A DNA stretch of 64,000 nucleotides from assembly GCA_963730395.1 (NCBI GenBank), contig CAVSSK010000006.1, positions 496,001 to 560,000 of the forward strand. The letters run 5' to 3'. The notes below the pieces were generated by a model that saw only the letters and a list, made by a program, of their open reading frames with translations, did not search any database and was not told the DNA's origin. Positions 1 to 7,742 of this stretch are shown one piece after another. Positions within the stretch are counted from its first letter, which is position 1. Each line of letters opens with the position of its first letter. Made by a program: the position numbers and the translations under genes. Origin of the DNA: Bog-473 sp963730395 (GTDB lineage: Bacteria; Actinomycetota; Acidimicrobiia; Acidimicrobiales; RAAP-2).

Positions 1-1
1 C

Positions 2-1609
2 GTCGTCGAGCTGGCCGGCTGGGCTTCGTGGCGATGGGCCGGCCCCGCCCCCTTCTTCTTGCACGCGGCGTCACCGTCCGTCGTCGTACGGACGCTGCCG
101 CACCCGCCGCCCGTGCCGGCCCGGATCGTGACCGGTGCCCGTGACACTGCCGCACGCGACGAGTGGGACGGTGCGCTCGGCCGCCCCGGCGCGACCGTGG
201 TGCGGCTCCCGCCCGCCACCGACCTGATCGACCTGGTGCTCTCGGTCCTCGGGGACCCGGGCGTCCGCACCCGGGGAGGCAGCCTGGTGGTGCTGGTGCC
301 GTCCACCGGGTGGGCGGAACGACTCACCGCGCGGCTCGTGCGTCGGGGCTGCCCGGCCACGACGGCGTGGGACGAGGCGCGGGCCGGATGGCCCGTCGTC
401 GTCGGGAGCCGCGCCGGCGCCTGGGCACCCGTGCCGAGCCTCGCCGCGGCGGTCGTGCTGGACGCCCACGACGCCTCATACCGTGAGGAGAGCGCGCCGA
501 CCTACAGCGCGGTCGACGTGCTGCTCGAACGTGCCCGTCGCCAGGCGGTCCCGTGCGTCCTGGCGACGCCCGTTCCGCCCGTGACGTTGGCCGGGCTCGA
601 CGGCATCAGGACGGTGGCCCTCCCGTCGCCCCAGGAACGCGCCGGCTGGCCCGCGCTCGAACGCGTGGACCGCCGAGGGGCGGACCCGCGCACCGGGATG
701 TTCTCCGAGGAGTTCGTCCGCCTCGCCCGGGCCGTGCTCGAAGGTGGCACTGCCGAGGGGACGAGGGGCCCGCTCGTGTGCGTGTACAACCGAACCGGGG
801 GTGCCCGGCTCCTGGCGTGCAGGCATTGCGGCGAGTTGGCCCGCTGCACGCGCTGTGGTGCCGCGGCAGGCCGGCCGCGCGAGGAGGAGGTGTTGCGGTG
901 CCCGCGCTGCGGTGCGACGAGGCCGGTCGTGTGCGCAACGTGTGGCCGGCTGCGCATGAGGACGTTGCGGGCCGGCGTGAGCCGATTGCGCGAGGAGCTC
1001 GAGGCGCTGCTCGGCACGGCCGTCGGCGAGGTGGCGGGTCCTCGTCGCGGAGGTGCGGAGCCCGCACTGCCGGCCACACCGGTGGTGGTCGGCACCGAGG
1101 CCGTGCTGCACCGGGTGCGGCATGCGACAGCGGTTGCCTTCCTCGACATCGACCTTCACCTGCTGGCGCCAAGATTGTCGGCGACGGAGGACACGTTGGC
1201 GCTCTTGGTGCGTGCGGCCAGGCTGGTCGGAGCCAGGGGCACCGGCGGTCCGTGGGCGCGCGTGCAGGTCCAGACCCGGGTCCCCGACCATCCCGTCCTT
1301 CTGGCGGTGTCGAAGGGCGAGCCGGCAACGGTGCTCAGCGAAGAGGTCGCGATCCGTCGAGCCTCCGGGTTGCCGCCGTTCTCCTCTCTGGCGCTGGTGT
1401 CGGGCACCGTCGCGCCGCTCTACGCCGACGCCCTGGAGCGGGAGGCGGGTGGCCCGGCGACGTCCGCCTCCGTGTCGGTGTCCCCCCTTGGCGACGGCCG
1501 CTTCTTGGTGCGGGCCGACGCGCACGGACCGCTTTGCGACCTCTTGGCCCGGGTGGCCCGACCACCGGGGCGGGGCCTGCGCGTCGAGGTGGATCCCGTC
1601 GCCCTGTGA
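2..1609 (+). CDS. priA: Primosomal protein N' (PriA), 5'-truncated by the window edge
   Basis: Replication-restart protein PriA, here the C-terminal 535 or so residues; the frame is already open at base 2, so the true start lies upstream. Four CxxC pairs between about 820 and 950 (CRHCG, CTRCG, CPRCG, CATCG) form the zinc-binding region of the PriA helicase core. No Walker A or DEAH motif is visible, which is the known state of actinobacterial PriA, so it probably binds DNA without acting as a helicase. It is followed by def and fmt, a common bacterial neighbourhood. The family call is secure; loss of ATPase function is inferred from the missing motifs. Confidence 0.88.
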   Translation, partial: VVELAGWASWRWAGPAPFFLHAASPSVVVRTLPHPPPVPARIVTGARDTAARDEWDGALGRPGATVVRLPPATDLIDLVLSVLGDPGVRTRGGSLVVLVPSTGWAERLTARLVRRGCPATTAWDEARAGWPVVVGSRAGAWAPVPSLAAAVVLDAHDASYREESAPTYSAVDVLLERARRQAVPCVLATPVPPVTLAGLDGIRTVALPSPQERAGWPALERVDRRGADPRTGMFSEEFVRLARAVLEGGTAEGTRGPLVCVYNRTGGARLLACRHCGELARCTRCGAAAGRPREEEVLRCPRCGATRPVVCATCGRLRMRTLRAGVSRLREELEALLGTAVGEVAGPRRGGAEPALPATPVVVGTEAVLHRVRHATAVAFLDIDLHLLAPRLSATEDTLALLVRAARLVGARGTGGPWARVQVQTRVPDHPVLLAVSKGEPATVLSEEVAIRRASGLPPFSSLALVSGTVAPLYADALEREAGGPATSASVSVSPLGDGRFLVRADAHGPLCDLLARVARPPGRGLRVEVDPVAL

Positions 1610-1659
1610 TCCGCCCGCCTGGACCCGGGCGCCGGGGGCCGGGGGCCGGGGCCCGCCGG

Positions 1660-1665
1660 TAGGAT
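1660..1665 (+). promoter_or_regulatory. -10 box of def, leaderless type
   Basis: TAGGAT ends 6 nt before the def ATG, placing the expected transcription start at or next to the A of ATG. This supports ATG 1672 over the GTG three bases upstream. No convincing -35 is seen. Confidence 0.45.
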
Positions 1666-1671
1666 GGTGTG

Positions 1672-2205
1672 ATGCCCGGCCTCACCATCCGCCAATACGG
1701 GGACCCCGTGCTCAAGGAACGCGCCCGTGACGTCGAGGACATCGACGGCGCTGTGGCCAGCCTGGTCGACGCCATGATCGAGACCATGTATGCCGCCCCC
1801 GGCACGGGCCTGGCGGCCAACCAGGTCGGCGTGCAGCGCCGCATCTTCGTCTACGACGTCGGGGACGGTGCCCGCACGATCATCAACCCGCGCATCATCG
1901 AGAGCGAGGGGGAGTGGGTCTACGACGAGGGCTGCCTCTCCGTGCCCGGGCTCAGCTGGGAGATCGTGCGTCCCAACGCGGTCCATCTCGTCGGCCTCGA
2001 CCTCGACGGGAACGAGGTCTCTCTCGAGGCCACCGAGCTCGAGGGTCGTGTCTTCCAGCACGAGCTCGACCACCTGGACGGCATCCTGTTGGTCGAGCGC
2101 CTGAACGAAGATCAGCGCAAAGAGGCGCTCAAGGTCCTGCGCAGTCGCACGTTGGACCTCTCCACGTCGGACCCCGACGGGCTCTCGAGCATCTTCTCCC
2201 GCTGA
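1672..2205 (+). CDS. def: Peptide deformylase
   Basis: Removes the formyl group from N-terminal formyl-methionine of new proteins. The 177-residue product has the three family motifs in order: GTGLAANQ, EGCLSVPG (metal-binding Cys) and HELDHLDG (two metal-binding His and catalytic Glu). Motif 1 has Asn where many members carry another residue, a tolerated variation. ATG 1672 is chosen because a TAGGAT box lies 6 nt upstream. It is followed 150 bp later by fmt, which adds the formyl group that Def removes. Confidence 0.95.
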   Translation: MPGLTIRQYGDPVLKERARDVEDIDGAVASLVDAMIETMYAAPGTGLAANQVGVQRRIFVYDVGDGARTIINPRIIESEGEWVYDEGCLSVPGLSWEIVRPNAVHLVGLDLDGNEVSLEATELEGRVFQHELDHLDGILLVERLNEDQRKEALKVLRSRTLDLSTSDPDGLSSIFSR

Positions 2206-2343
2206 GCTCGGAGCGGGCGGCCGACGGCCACCGGGTTACGACTTCGTGCCGGCCTGTCGGGACGCTGCGCAGCCATCGTCGATCGAGGCGATCTCACCCT
2301 ACGCACCGTTCACGCAGGGCGGCCGAACGGCGCGCCACTGTCG

Positions 2344-2349
2344 TACGGT
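2344..2349 (+). promoter_or_regulatory. -10 box of fmt, leaderless type
   Basis: TACGGT ends 6 nt before the fmt GTG start, the same spacing seen at many other starts in the window. No -35 consensus is evident. Confidence 0.42.
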
Positions 2350-2355
2350 GGACGG

Positions 2356-3243
2356 GTGGCCCGCCTGGCGTATCTCGGCACCCCGGACCTGGCCGTCCCA
2401 CCGCTGCGCGCGCTGGCCGGGGCCGGTCACGACATCGCAGTCTGCGTGACCCGGCCGGACCGCCGGCGCGGCCGGGGCACCGACCTGACCCCGAGCCCGG
2501 TCAAGGAGGCGGCCGCCGAGCTCGGCATCGCCGTGACCCACGACATGGACGACGTGGCCACCGCCGGCGTGGAGCTGGCGGTCGTGGTGGCCTACGGCCG
2601 CATCATCCCCGCCCGGCTGCTCGAAGAGGTGCCCATGGTGAACCTGCACTTCTCGCTGCTTCCCCGCTGGCGTGGCGCGGCTCCGGTCGAGCGGGCGATC
2701 CTCGCCGGCGACAGCGAGACGGGCGTCTGCGTGATGAAGGTGGAGGAGGGCCTCGACACGGGTCCCGTCTACGCGGTCCGCACCGTGGCCCTCGACGACG
2801 ACGTCACGTTGGCCGCGCTCCGGGCGCGGTTGGTCGCGGCCGGCAGCGAGATGCTCGTCGACACGGTGGCCGGGGGGAGGGCTGGGTTGCCCGATCCGGT
2901 GCCCCAGCACGGCGAGGTGACCATCGCCGACAAGATCTCCAAGGAGGACCTCCATCTCGACTGGGCGCAGCCGGCCGCGCAACTCAAGCGGGTCGTCCGC
3001 CTCGGCAGGGCCTGGACCACGTTCCGGGGCAAGCGGTTGACGGTGCTCGAGGCAGAGGTGGGCCCGCCGTCCGGTGCCGGTGCAGCCGCTGCTCCCGGCG
3101 TCTTGCACGGTCCGGCGGTGACGACGGGCGACGGCACCCTCGTGTTGCGGCGCGTGCGGCCGGAGAGCCGTTCGCCCATGTCAGCCGTCGAATGGCTTCG
3201 CGGCGTGCGACCCGAGAACGGCGAGAGCTTCGGGACGGACTAG
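2356..3243 (+). CDS. fmt: Methionyl-tRNA formyltransferase
   Basis: Transfers a formyl group from 10-formyl-tetrahydrofolate to initiator Met-tRNA in the cytosol. The 295-residue protein opens with YLGTPDLAVP and carries the catalytic-site segments NLHFSLLPRWRGAAP (Asn and His) and EEGLDTGPV (Asp), followed by the C-terminal OB-like domain. Length is slightly below the usual 310. GTG is the start: it fits the family N-terminus and sits 6 nt after a TACGGT box. A methyltransferase gene follows 2 bp after the stop codon and is probably co-transcribed. Confidence 0.95.
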   Translation: MARLAYLGTPDLAVPPLRALAGAGHDIAVCVTRPDRRRGRGTDLTPSPVKEAAAELGIAVTHDMDDVATAGVELAVVVAYGRIIPARLLEEVPMVNLHFSLLPRWRGAAPVERAILAGDSETGVCVMKVEEGLDTGPVYAVRTVALDDDVTLAALRARLVAAGSEMLVDTVAGGRAGLPDPVPQHGEVTIADKISKEDLHLDWAQPAAQLKRVVRLGRAWTTFRGKRLTVLEAEVGPPSGAGAAAAPGVLHGPAVTTGDGTLVLRRVRPESRSPMSAVEWLRGVRPENGESFGTD

Positions 3244-3245
3244 AC

Positions 3246-4052
3246 ATGAGGCCGGTGACCGTGACCCCGATCGACGGGTGGAGCCCCGACCAGTACGAGC
3301 GCTTCCGGTCGGAGCGCCAGCAGCCCTTCGACGACCTCCTGATGCTCTGCCACCCCGTCCCCGGTGGACGGGTCGTCGACCTCGGGTGCGGCATGGGCGA
3401 CCTGACCAAGGTCCTGCACGAGGAGATGGAGGCCACGGAGACTGTCGGCATCGACTCCTCGCCGGCAATGCTGGCCCACGCCCAGTCGGACTTCGGTGAC
3501 GTCCCGGGCCTCTCCTTCACACAGGGCGACATCGCGGTGTGGCTCGACGAGGGGCTCGACCTCGTATTCGCCAACGCGTCGCTCCAGTGGATCGACGACC
3601 ACCTCAACCTCCTCGCTCGCATGCGCACCGCACTGCGGGTGGACGGGCAGCTTGCGTTCCAGGTGCCCGCCAACTTCCGCCATCCCTCCCACCTCCTTGC
3701 ACATGCCGTGGCCAACGAGTCCCCGTTCATCGACGCGCTCTACGGGGACGTCCCAGAGGACCGGGGACGCTTCGTGCTTTCGCCCGAGCTGTACGCCGAC
3801 CTTCTCTACGAACTGGGTGCGAAGGACCAGGTGGTGCGCATGGAGGTCTACGGCCACGAGCTCGAGTCCACAGGCGAGGTGGTGGAGTGGGTGATGGGCA
3901 CCCTGCTGACGCCGTATCGCAAGCGCCTGAGCCCGGAGTTGTTCGACGAGTTCGTCGAGCGCTACCGGGAGCGGCTGATCGAAGAGCTCGGTGAGCGTGA
4001 GCCGTACTTCTACGGGTTCCGGCGGATCCTCTGCTGGGCGCGCTTCAGCTGA
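3246..4052 (+). CDS. SAM-dependent methyltransferase, trans-aconitate methyltransferase-like
   Basis: A 268-residue class I methyltransferase. The SAM-binding motif DLGCGMGDLT is at about residues 42-51, the acidic loop at GIDSSPAML, and FANASLQWI in the position of the Tam-type post-II motif. The overall pattern (WSPDQYERF near the N-terminus, QWIDDH) matches trans-aconitate 2-methyltransferase (Tam), but I cannot tell Tam from related small-molecule methyltransferases, so no symbol is given. ATG lies 2 bp after the fmt stop, so translation is probably coupled. In many bacteria rsmB sits at this place between fmt and rpe; this is not an RsmB protein. Confidence 0.8.
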   Translation: MRPVTVTPIDGWSPDQYERFRSERQQPFDDLLMLCHPVPGGRVVDLGCGMGDLTKVLHEEMEATETVGIDSSPAMLAHAQSDFGDVPGLSFTQGDIAVWLDEGLDLVFANASLQWIDDHLNLLARMRTALRVDGQLAFQVPANFRHPSHLLAHAVANESPFIDALYGDVPEDRGRFVLSPELYADLLYELGAKDQVVRMEVYGHELESTGEVVEWVMGTLLTPYRKRLSPELFDEFVERYRERLIEELGEREPYFYGFRRILCWARFS

Positions 4053-4069
4053 GCGGCACCGAGCGGACC

Positions 4070-4777
4070 ATGCTGGGGCGGCCGTCCATCCAGGGTCGCG
4101 ACCCCGGGCGTTTCGGTGACGTCCGCATCGCCCCCTCCGTACTGTCGGCCGACTTCGGGATGCTCGCCGAGCAGGTGGGGGAGGTGGCGCCGTCCGCCGA
4201 CTGGCTGCACGTTGACGTCATGGACGGGCACTTCGTCCCCAACGTGACGATCGGGCCTCCGGTGGTGGCGTCCCTGCGCCATCACACGCCCCTCTTCTTC
4301 GACTGTCACCTCATGATGACCGAGCCGGGCCGGTACCTGCAGGACTTCGCCGATGCCGGCGCGGACGGTTGCACGGTGCACGTGGAGGTGGGCGGCACCG
4401 ACGAGCTGATCGCTCAGATGCGCCGGCTTGGCCTGCGGGCCGGGCTGGCCCTGAACCCGGACACGCCGTTCGAGGTGGTGCGGCCCTATCTGGCCGACGT
4501 CGATCTCGTGCTGTGCATGACGGTGTTCCCCGGCTTCGGGGGACAGAGCTTCATTGACGAGGTCATGCCGAAGGTGGAGCAGGTGCGTGCCGCGGTCGAC
4601 GCCGGGGCCCTGGCGCTCGACATCGAGGTGGACGGCGGGATCGACACGACGACGGCACCCGTGGCCGCCGCGGCCGGTGCCAACGTGTTCGTCGCCGGGA
4701 GTGCGATCTTCGGTCACGAACGACCCTGGGAGGCCGCCGACGCCATCCGGGAGTCGGTGCGCGCCGCCTCCGAGTGA
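4070..4777 (+). CDS. rpe: Ribulose-phosphate 3-epimerase
   Basis: Interconverts ribulose-5-phosphate and xylulose-5-phosphate in the pentose phosphate pathway. The 235-residue TIM barrel shows RIAPSVLSADF, LHVDVMDGHFVPN (metal His and Asp), FDCHLMM, VFPGFGGQSF and DGGI, all hallmark segments. About 15 residues precede the usual N-terminus, so the first ATG may be slightly early, but no other in-frame start lies close by. It starts 18 bp after the methyltransferase and supplies pentose phosphates that also feed riboflavin synthesis encoded downstream. Confidence 0.95.
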   Translation: MLGRPSIQGRDPGRFGDVRIAPSVLSADFGMLAEQVGEVAPSADWLHVDVMDGHFVPNVTIGPPVVASLRHHTPLFFDCHLMMTEPGRYLQDFADAGADGCTVHVEVGGTDELIAQMRRLGLRAGLALNPDTPFEVVRPYLADVDLVLCMTVFPGFGGQSFIDEVMPKVEQVRAAVDAGALALDIEVDGGIDTTTAPVAAAAGANVFVAGSAIFGHERPWEAADAIRESVRAASE

Positions 4778-4807
4778 CCGGCATCCCCGCATGAAGGCCG
4801 CCCGGGC

Positions 4808-5944
4808 ATGACTCGTCGCGAGGACCGGGCCGTCGTGGTCGGCGGTGGCATCGTCGGGACCTGGCATGCGCTCGAGCTCGTGGCGGCAGGCTTCTCGGTG
4901 GACCACCTCGAGGCTGATGTCGCCCCCACGGGCGCGTCGGTGCGGAACTTCGGGCTGGTCTGGGTGAGCGGCAGGCGCTCGGGTGAGGAGCTCGAGGTGG
5001 CCCTGCGCTCCCGCCGTCGCTGGGAGGAGGTGGGTTCCGAGGTGCCCGGGATCGGGTTCCGCGCCGTGGGCTCGTTGACGGTCGCCGGCGACAGCGCGGC
5101 GCGCGACGTCATGCGGGCTTTCGCACGCCATGTCGACGCCACCGCCCGTGGCATCTCGTTCCTCGAGCCCGACGACGTGCTCGCCTGCAATCCCGCGGTC
5201 GGGGGCGATGTCGAGGGGGCATTGCACTGCGCACGCGATGCCGTGGTCGAACCCCGGTTGGCCCTGGGCGCGCTGCGCGCCCACCTCGACGCGAAGGCGG
5301 GCCCGGGCCTCTACCGGTTCCACCCAGGTTGCCGGGTCGTCGCGACCGACGGCGGTGCCGTGATCGACTCGACGGGAGGGCGGTGGGGGGGAGAGCTCGT
5401 CATCGTCGCCACCGGTGCTGCCTTCGACCACCTGCCCGGCGCCGGGGAGTTGGCCCCACGACTGCGGCGCGTGCGCCTCCAGATGCTCGAGACCGCGCCT
5501 TTCGCCCCGAGGCTCACCACGTCACTGGCCGACGCGGACACGCTGCGCTACTACCCCGCCTACGAGGTGGCGCCGCTCTCGCTGCTCGGGCCGCAGGACA
5601 GCGTGGCGGCGGACCACCACCTGCAGCTGCTGCTGGTCCAGCGCCCCGACGGCGGGCTCACCATCGGCGACACCCACGCCTACGAGGAGCCGTTCGACTT
5701 CGCCCTCTGCGAGGACCCCACCGAGGAGCTGCTCGCCCGGGCCCGGAGGATCCTCGGAGCGGAGGTCCCCCCGGTCCGCCGCCGTTGGGAGGGTGTGTAC
5801 GCCCAGTGCCTCGATGGCGCGGTGTGCCTGCGCCAGCAGGTCCGGCCCGGGGTCTGGGTCGTCACCGGACCCGGCGGGCGCGGCATGACCTGTGCCCCGG
5901 CGATCGCCGCGGACACCCTGTCGGCGGCCGGAGTTGCAGCGTGA
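4808..5944 (+). CDS. FAD-dependent oxidoreductase of the phosphonate-associated (HpnW/TIGR03364) type
   Basis: A 378-residue DAO-fold flavoenzyme with an N-terminal dinucleotide-binding motif VVVGGGIVG and the signature RNFGLVWVSGR at about residues 44-54. That signature resembles the family that occurs next to phosphonatase-like hydrolases and is thought to oxidatively deaminate an aminophosphonate. The C-terminal GPGGRGMT segment is the usual FAD closing motif. The stop overlaps the next gene's GTG by 4 bp, and that gene is exactly the expected PhnX-like partner. Assignment is from motifs and gene pairing; the substrate is unknown. Together with the next gene it interrupts an otherwise housekeeping rpe-rib neighbourhood. 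Confidence 0.78.
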   Translation: MTRREDRAVVVGGGIVGTWHALELVAAGFSVDHLEADVAPTGASVRNFGLVWVSGRRSGEELEVALRSRRRWEEVGSEVPGIGFRAVGSLTVAGDSAARDVMRAFARHVDATARGISFLEPDDVLACNPAVGGDVEGALHCARDAVVEPRLALGALRAHLDAKAGPGLYRFHPGCRVVATDGGAVIDSTGGRWGGELVIVATGAAFDHLPGAGELAPRLRRVRLQMLETAPFAPRLTTSLADADTLRYYPAYEVAPLSLLGPQDSVAADHHLQLLLVQRPDGGLTIGDTHAYEEPFDFALCEDPTEELLARARRILGAEVPPVRRRWEGVYAQCLDGAVCLRQQVRPGVWVVTGPGGRGMTCAPAIAADTLSAAGVAA

Positions 5945-6618
5945 TCGGGCGGTTCGCCCTGGCCTGCCTCGACATGGCGGGCACCACCGTGCGCGACGAC
6001 GGCGCCGTCGAGGCCGCGTTCACCAGCGCGCTGGCCGATGTGGGGATCACCCCGGGGACGCAGCGCTACGACGAGGCCCAAGGGATCGTGCGCGCCACCA
6101 TGGGATGGTCGAAGGCGGACGTCTTCGCCAAGCTCCTGGAACCGGCCGACGCTGAGCGGGCGACGACTGCGTTCGCGGCCGCCTACGAGGCGATGGCCGC
6201 CGCCGGTGACGTCGCCGAGATCCCGGGTGCCCTCGAGGTGCTGCGCGGCCTGCGCGCTCGGGGCGTCGTGGTCTGTCTCACCACCGGCTTCGCCCCCTCG
6301 ACGCGGGAGGCACTGCTCGACGCACTGGGCTGGCGGGGCGAGGTCGACCTGGCCCTCTCGCCGGCCGACGTCGGGCGGGGGCGCCCCGAGCCCGACATGA
6401 TCCTCGGCGCCATGTCCCGCCTCGGTGTCGCCCACCCACGGGCGGTTGCCGTGGTCGGCGACACCGTGAGCGATCTCGAGGCCGGCTCCCGCGCCGGGGC
6501 CGGAGCGGTCGTCGGCGTCCTGAGCGGGGCCCATGACGAGGCCACGCTCTCCGCCGCCCCGCACACGGCGATCATCGACGACGTGACCGGCCTCCTCCCG
6601 CTGCTCGAGAGCTGCTGA
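5941..6618 (+). CDS. Phosphonatase-like HAD hydrolase (PhnX-like, TIGR03351 type)
   Basis: A 225-residue HAD-superfamily enzyme. Motif I is DMAGTT, the phosphonatase form with nucleophilic Asp. The cap segment ATMGWSKADVF keeps the Lys that in PhnX forms a Schiff base with phosphonoacetaldehyde. Motif III is GRGRPEPDMI and motif IV is VVGDTVSDLEAG. It probably cleaves the C-P bond of a phosphonoaldehyde produced by the upstream FAD oxidase, to which it is translationally coupled (GTGA overlap). GTG 5941 is the only start consistent with the HAD N-terminus. No phosphonate transporter or AEP transaminase gene is in the window. Confidence 0.8.
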   Translation: MIGRFALACLDMAGTTVRDDGAVEAAFTSALADVGITPGTQRYDEAQGIVRATMGWSKADVFAKLLEPADAERATTAFAAAYEAMAAAGDVAEIPGALEVLRGLRARGVVVCLTTGFAPSTREALLDALGWRGEVDLALSPADVGRGRPEPDMILGAMSRLGVAHPRAVAVVGDTVSDLEAGSRAGAGAVVGVLSGAHDEATLSAAPHTAIIDDVTGLLPLLESC

Positions 6619-6646
6619 CCAGGTTTCGGTGACGCCGCTGACCTGG
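6619..6646 (+). terminator. Possible hairpin terminator after the phosphonate pair
   Basis: CCAGGT (6619-6624) pairs with ACCTGG (6641-6646), with a further CGG/CCG pairing inside. There is no U-tract, so intrinsic termination is uncertain. It separates the phosphonate pair from the ribD promoter. Confidence 0.3.
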
Positions 6647-6651
6647 GAGTC

Positions 6652-6680
6652 TCGACAGAAACTGAAACGTGTTCTATAAT
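6652..6680 (+). promoter_or_regulatory. rib operon promoter with an embedded TetR-type palindrome
   Basis: TCGACA (6652-6657), a 17-bp spacer, then TATAAT (6675-6680): the closest match to the sigma-70 consensus seen in the window. The spacer contains TGAAACGTGTTCTA (6663-6676), which fits TNNAACNNGTTNNA, a pattern known for KstR-like TetR regulators, and overlaps the -10. The transcript would begin near 6687, leaving a leader of about 39 nt, too short for an FMN riboswitch. Confidence 0.6.
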
Positions 6681-6725
6681 TGTGCGGGTGAGGGCCGGTG
6701 AGCCGACCCGGACGAGGACGTGACC

Positions 6726-7742
6726 ATGGACGATGTGGAGCTGATGCGCCGGGCGATGGCGCAGGCTGCAGCGGTCCGTTCCAGCACCGCCCCGAACCCC
6801 TGGGTGGGCTGTGTCGTCGTGCCGGTGGCGCCCGATCCTGACTCCGGTGCCGGCAGCGTCGCCGGGCCCGTCTTCGAGGGCGCCACGGCCCCGCCGGGCG
6901 GCCCCCACGCCGAGATCGCGGCCCTGGCCGCGGCGGGGGAGGCGGCCAGGGGCGCCACGATCTACGTGACGCTGGAGCCCTGCGCGCACCAGGGGCGGAC
7001 TCCGCCCTGCACCGAGGCCATCATCGAGGCCGGGGTGTCCCGGGTCGTGATCGGCGTCGAGGATCCCGACCCCCTCGTGGCCGGGCGGGGTGTTGCGGCG
7101 CTCCGCGAGGCGGGGCTCGGGGTCACCGTGGGAGTGGCGGCGGGCGAGGTCGCCGAGCAGCTCGCGCCCTATCTCAAGCACCGCACGACCGGGCAGCCGT
7201 GGGTGGTCCTGAAACTGGCGGCCAGCCTCGACGCCCGCACGGCCGCGCCCGACGGCACCAGCCGCTGGATCACCGGCGAGGCGGCCCGCCGCGACGCCCA
7301 CCTCCTGCGGGCACGCTCCGACGCCGTGCTGGTCGGGGCGGGCACCGTCCGGTCCGACGACCCCGAGCTGACGGTGCGTCTCGATGATGGGATCGACCAC
7401 CCCCAGCCCCTGCGTGTCGTCCTGGGTCGGGCGCCGGTCGACGCCCGGGTCCAGCCCGCACTGGAGCTCGCGGGCGATCTGGACGACGTGCTGGCCGAGC
7501 TCGGGCGCCGTGGGGTGATCCAGCTCCTGGTCGAGGGCGGTGCCTCGGTGGCTCACGAATTCCATGCCGCCGGTCTCGTCGATCGCTATGTCCTGTACCT
7601 GGCGCCGGTGTTCTTCGGGGGCGATGACGGCCGCCCGATTTTCGCCGGGCCGGGGGCTGGCACAATTGGAGACGTGTGGAAAGGCAGGCTGGTATCAGTC
7701 GAGCGGCTCGGAGAGGATCTTCGAGTGGAGGTAGCGGCCTGA
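6726..7742 (+). CDS. ribD: Bifunctional diaminohydroxyphosphoribosylaminopyrimidine deaminase / reductase
   Basis: Catalyses the second and third steps of riboflavin synthesis. The deaminase domain (about residues 1-145) has the zinc motifs HAEIAAL and PCAHQGRTPPC. The reductase domain follows, with KLAASLDAR, SRWITG, RSDAVLVGAGTVRSDDP and LLVEGG. The reductase part is somewhat short, giving 338 residues in all. ATG 6726 is preferred; a GTG 6 nt upstream is also in frame. The stop TGA shares one base with the ribBA ATG, so the genes are coupled. In many bacteria ribE (riboflavin synthase) sits between ribD and ribBA, but it is absent here. Confidence 0.93.
   Translation: MDDVELMRRAMAQAAAVRSSTAPNPWVGCVVVPVAPDPDSGAGSVAGPVFEGATAPPGGPHAEIAALAAAGEAARGATIYVTLEPCAHQGRTPPCTEAIIEAGVSRVVIGVEDPDPLVAGRGVAALREAGLGVTVGVAAGEVAEQLAPYLKHRTTGQPWVVLKLAASLDARTAAPDGTSRWITGEAARRDAHLLRARSDAVLVGAGTVRSDDPELTVRLDDGIDHPQPLRVVLGRAPVDARVQPALELAGDLDDVLAELGRRGVIQLLVEGGASVAHEFHAAGLVDRYVLYLAPVFFGGDDGRPIFAGPGAGTIGDVWKGRLVSVERLGEDLRVEVAA

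Noticed and set aside
2..1609. PriA called degenerate because it lacks Walker motifs
   Set aside because: This is the normal state of actinobacterial PriA, not a lesion in this genome.
4010..5431. Long minus-strand open frame across rpe and the FAD oxidase
   Set aside because: His/Gly/Asp-rich composition without any domain pattern; it mirrors codon bias of the real plus-strand genes. Similar antisense frames at 16292-17977, 17001-19523, 23752-26031 and 39051-41837 were dropped for the same reason.
6681..6725. FMN riboswitch before ribD
   Set aside because: The predicted leader is about 39 nt and lacks the conserved RFN-element segments.
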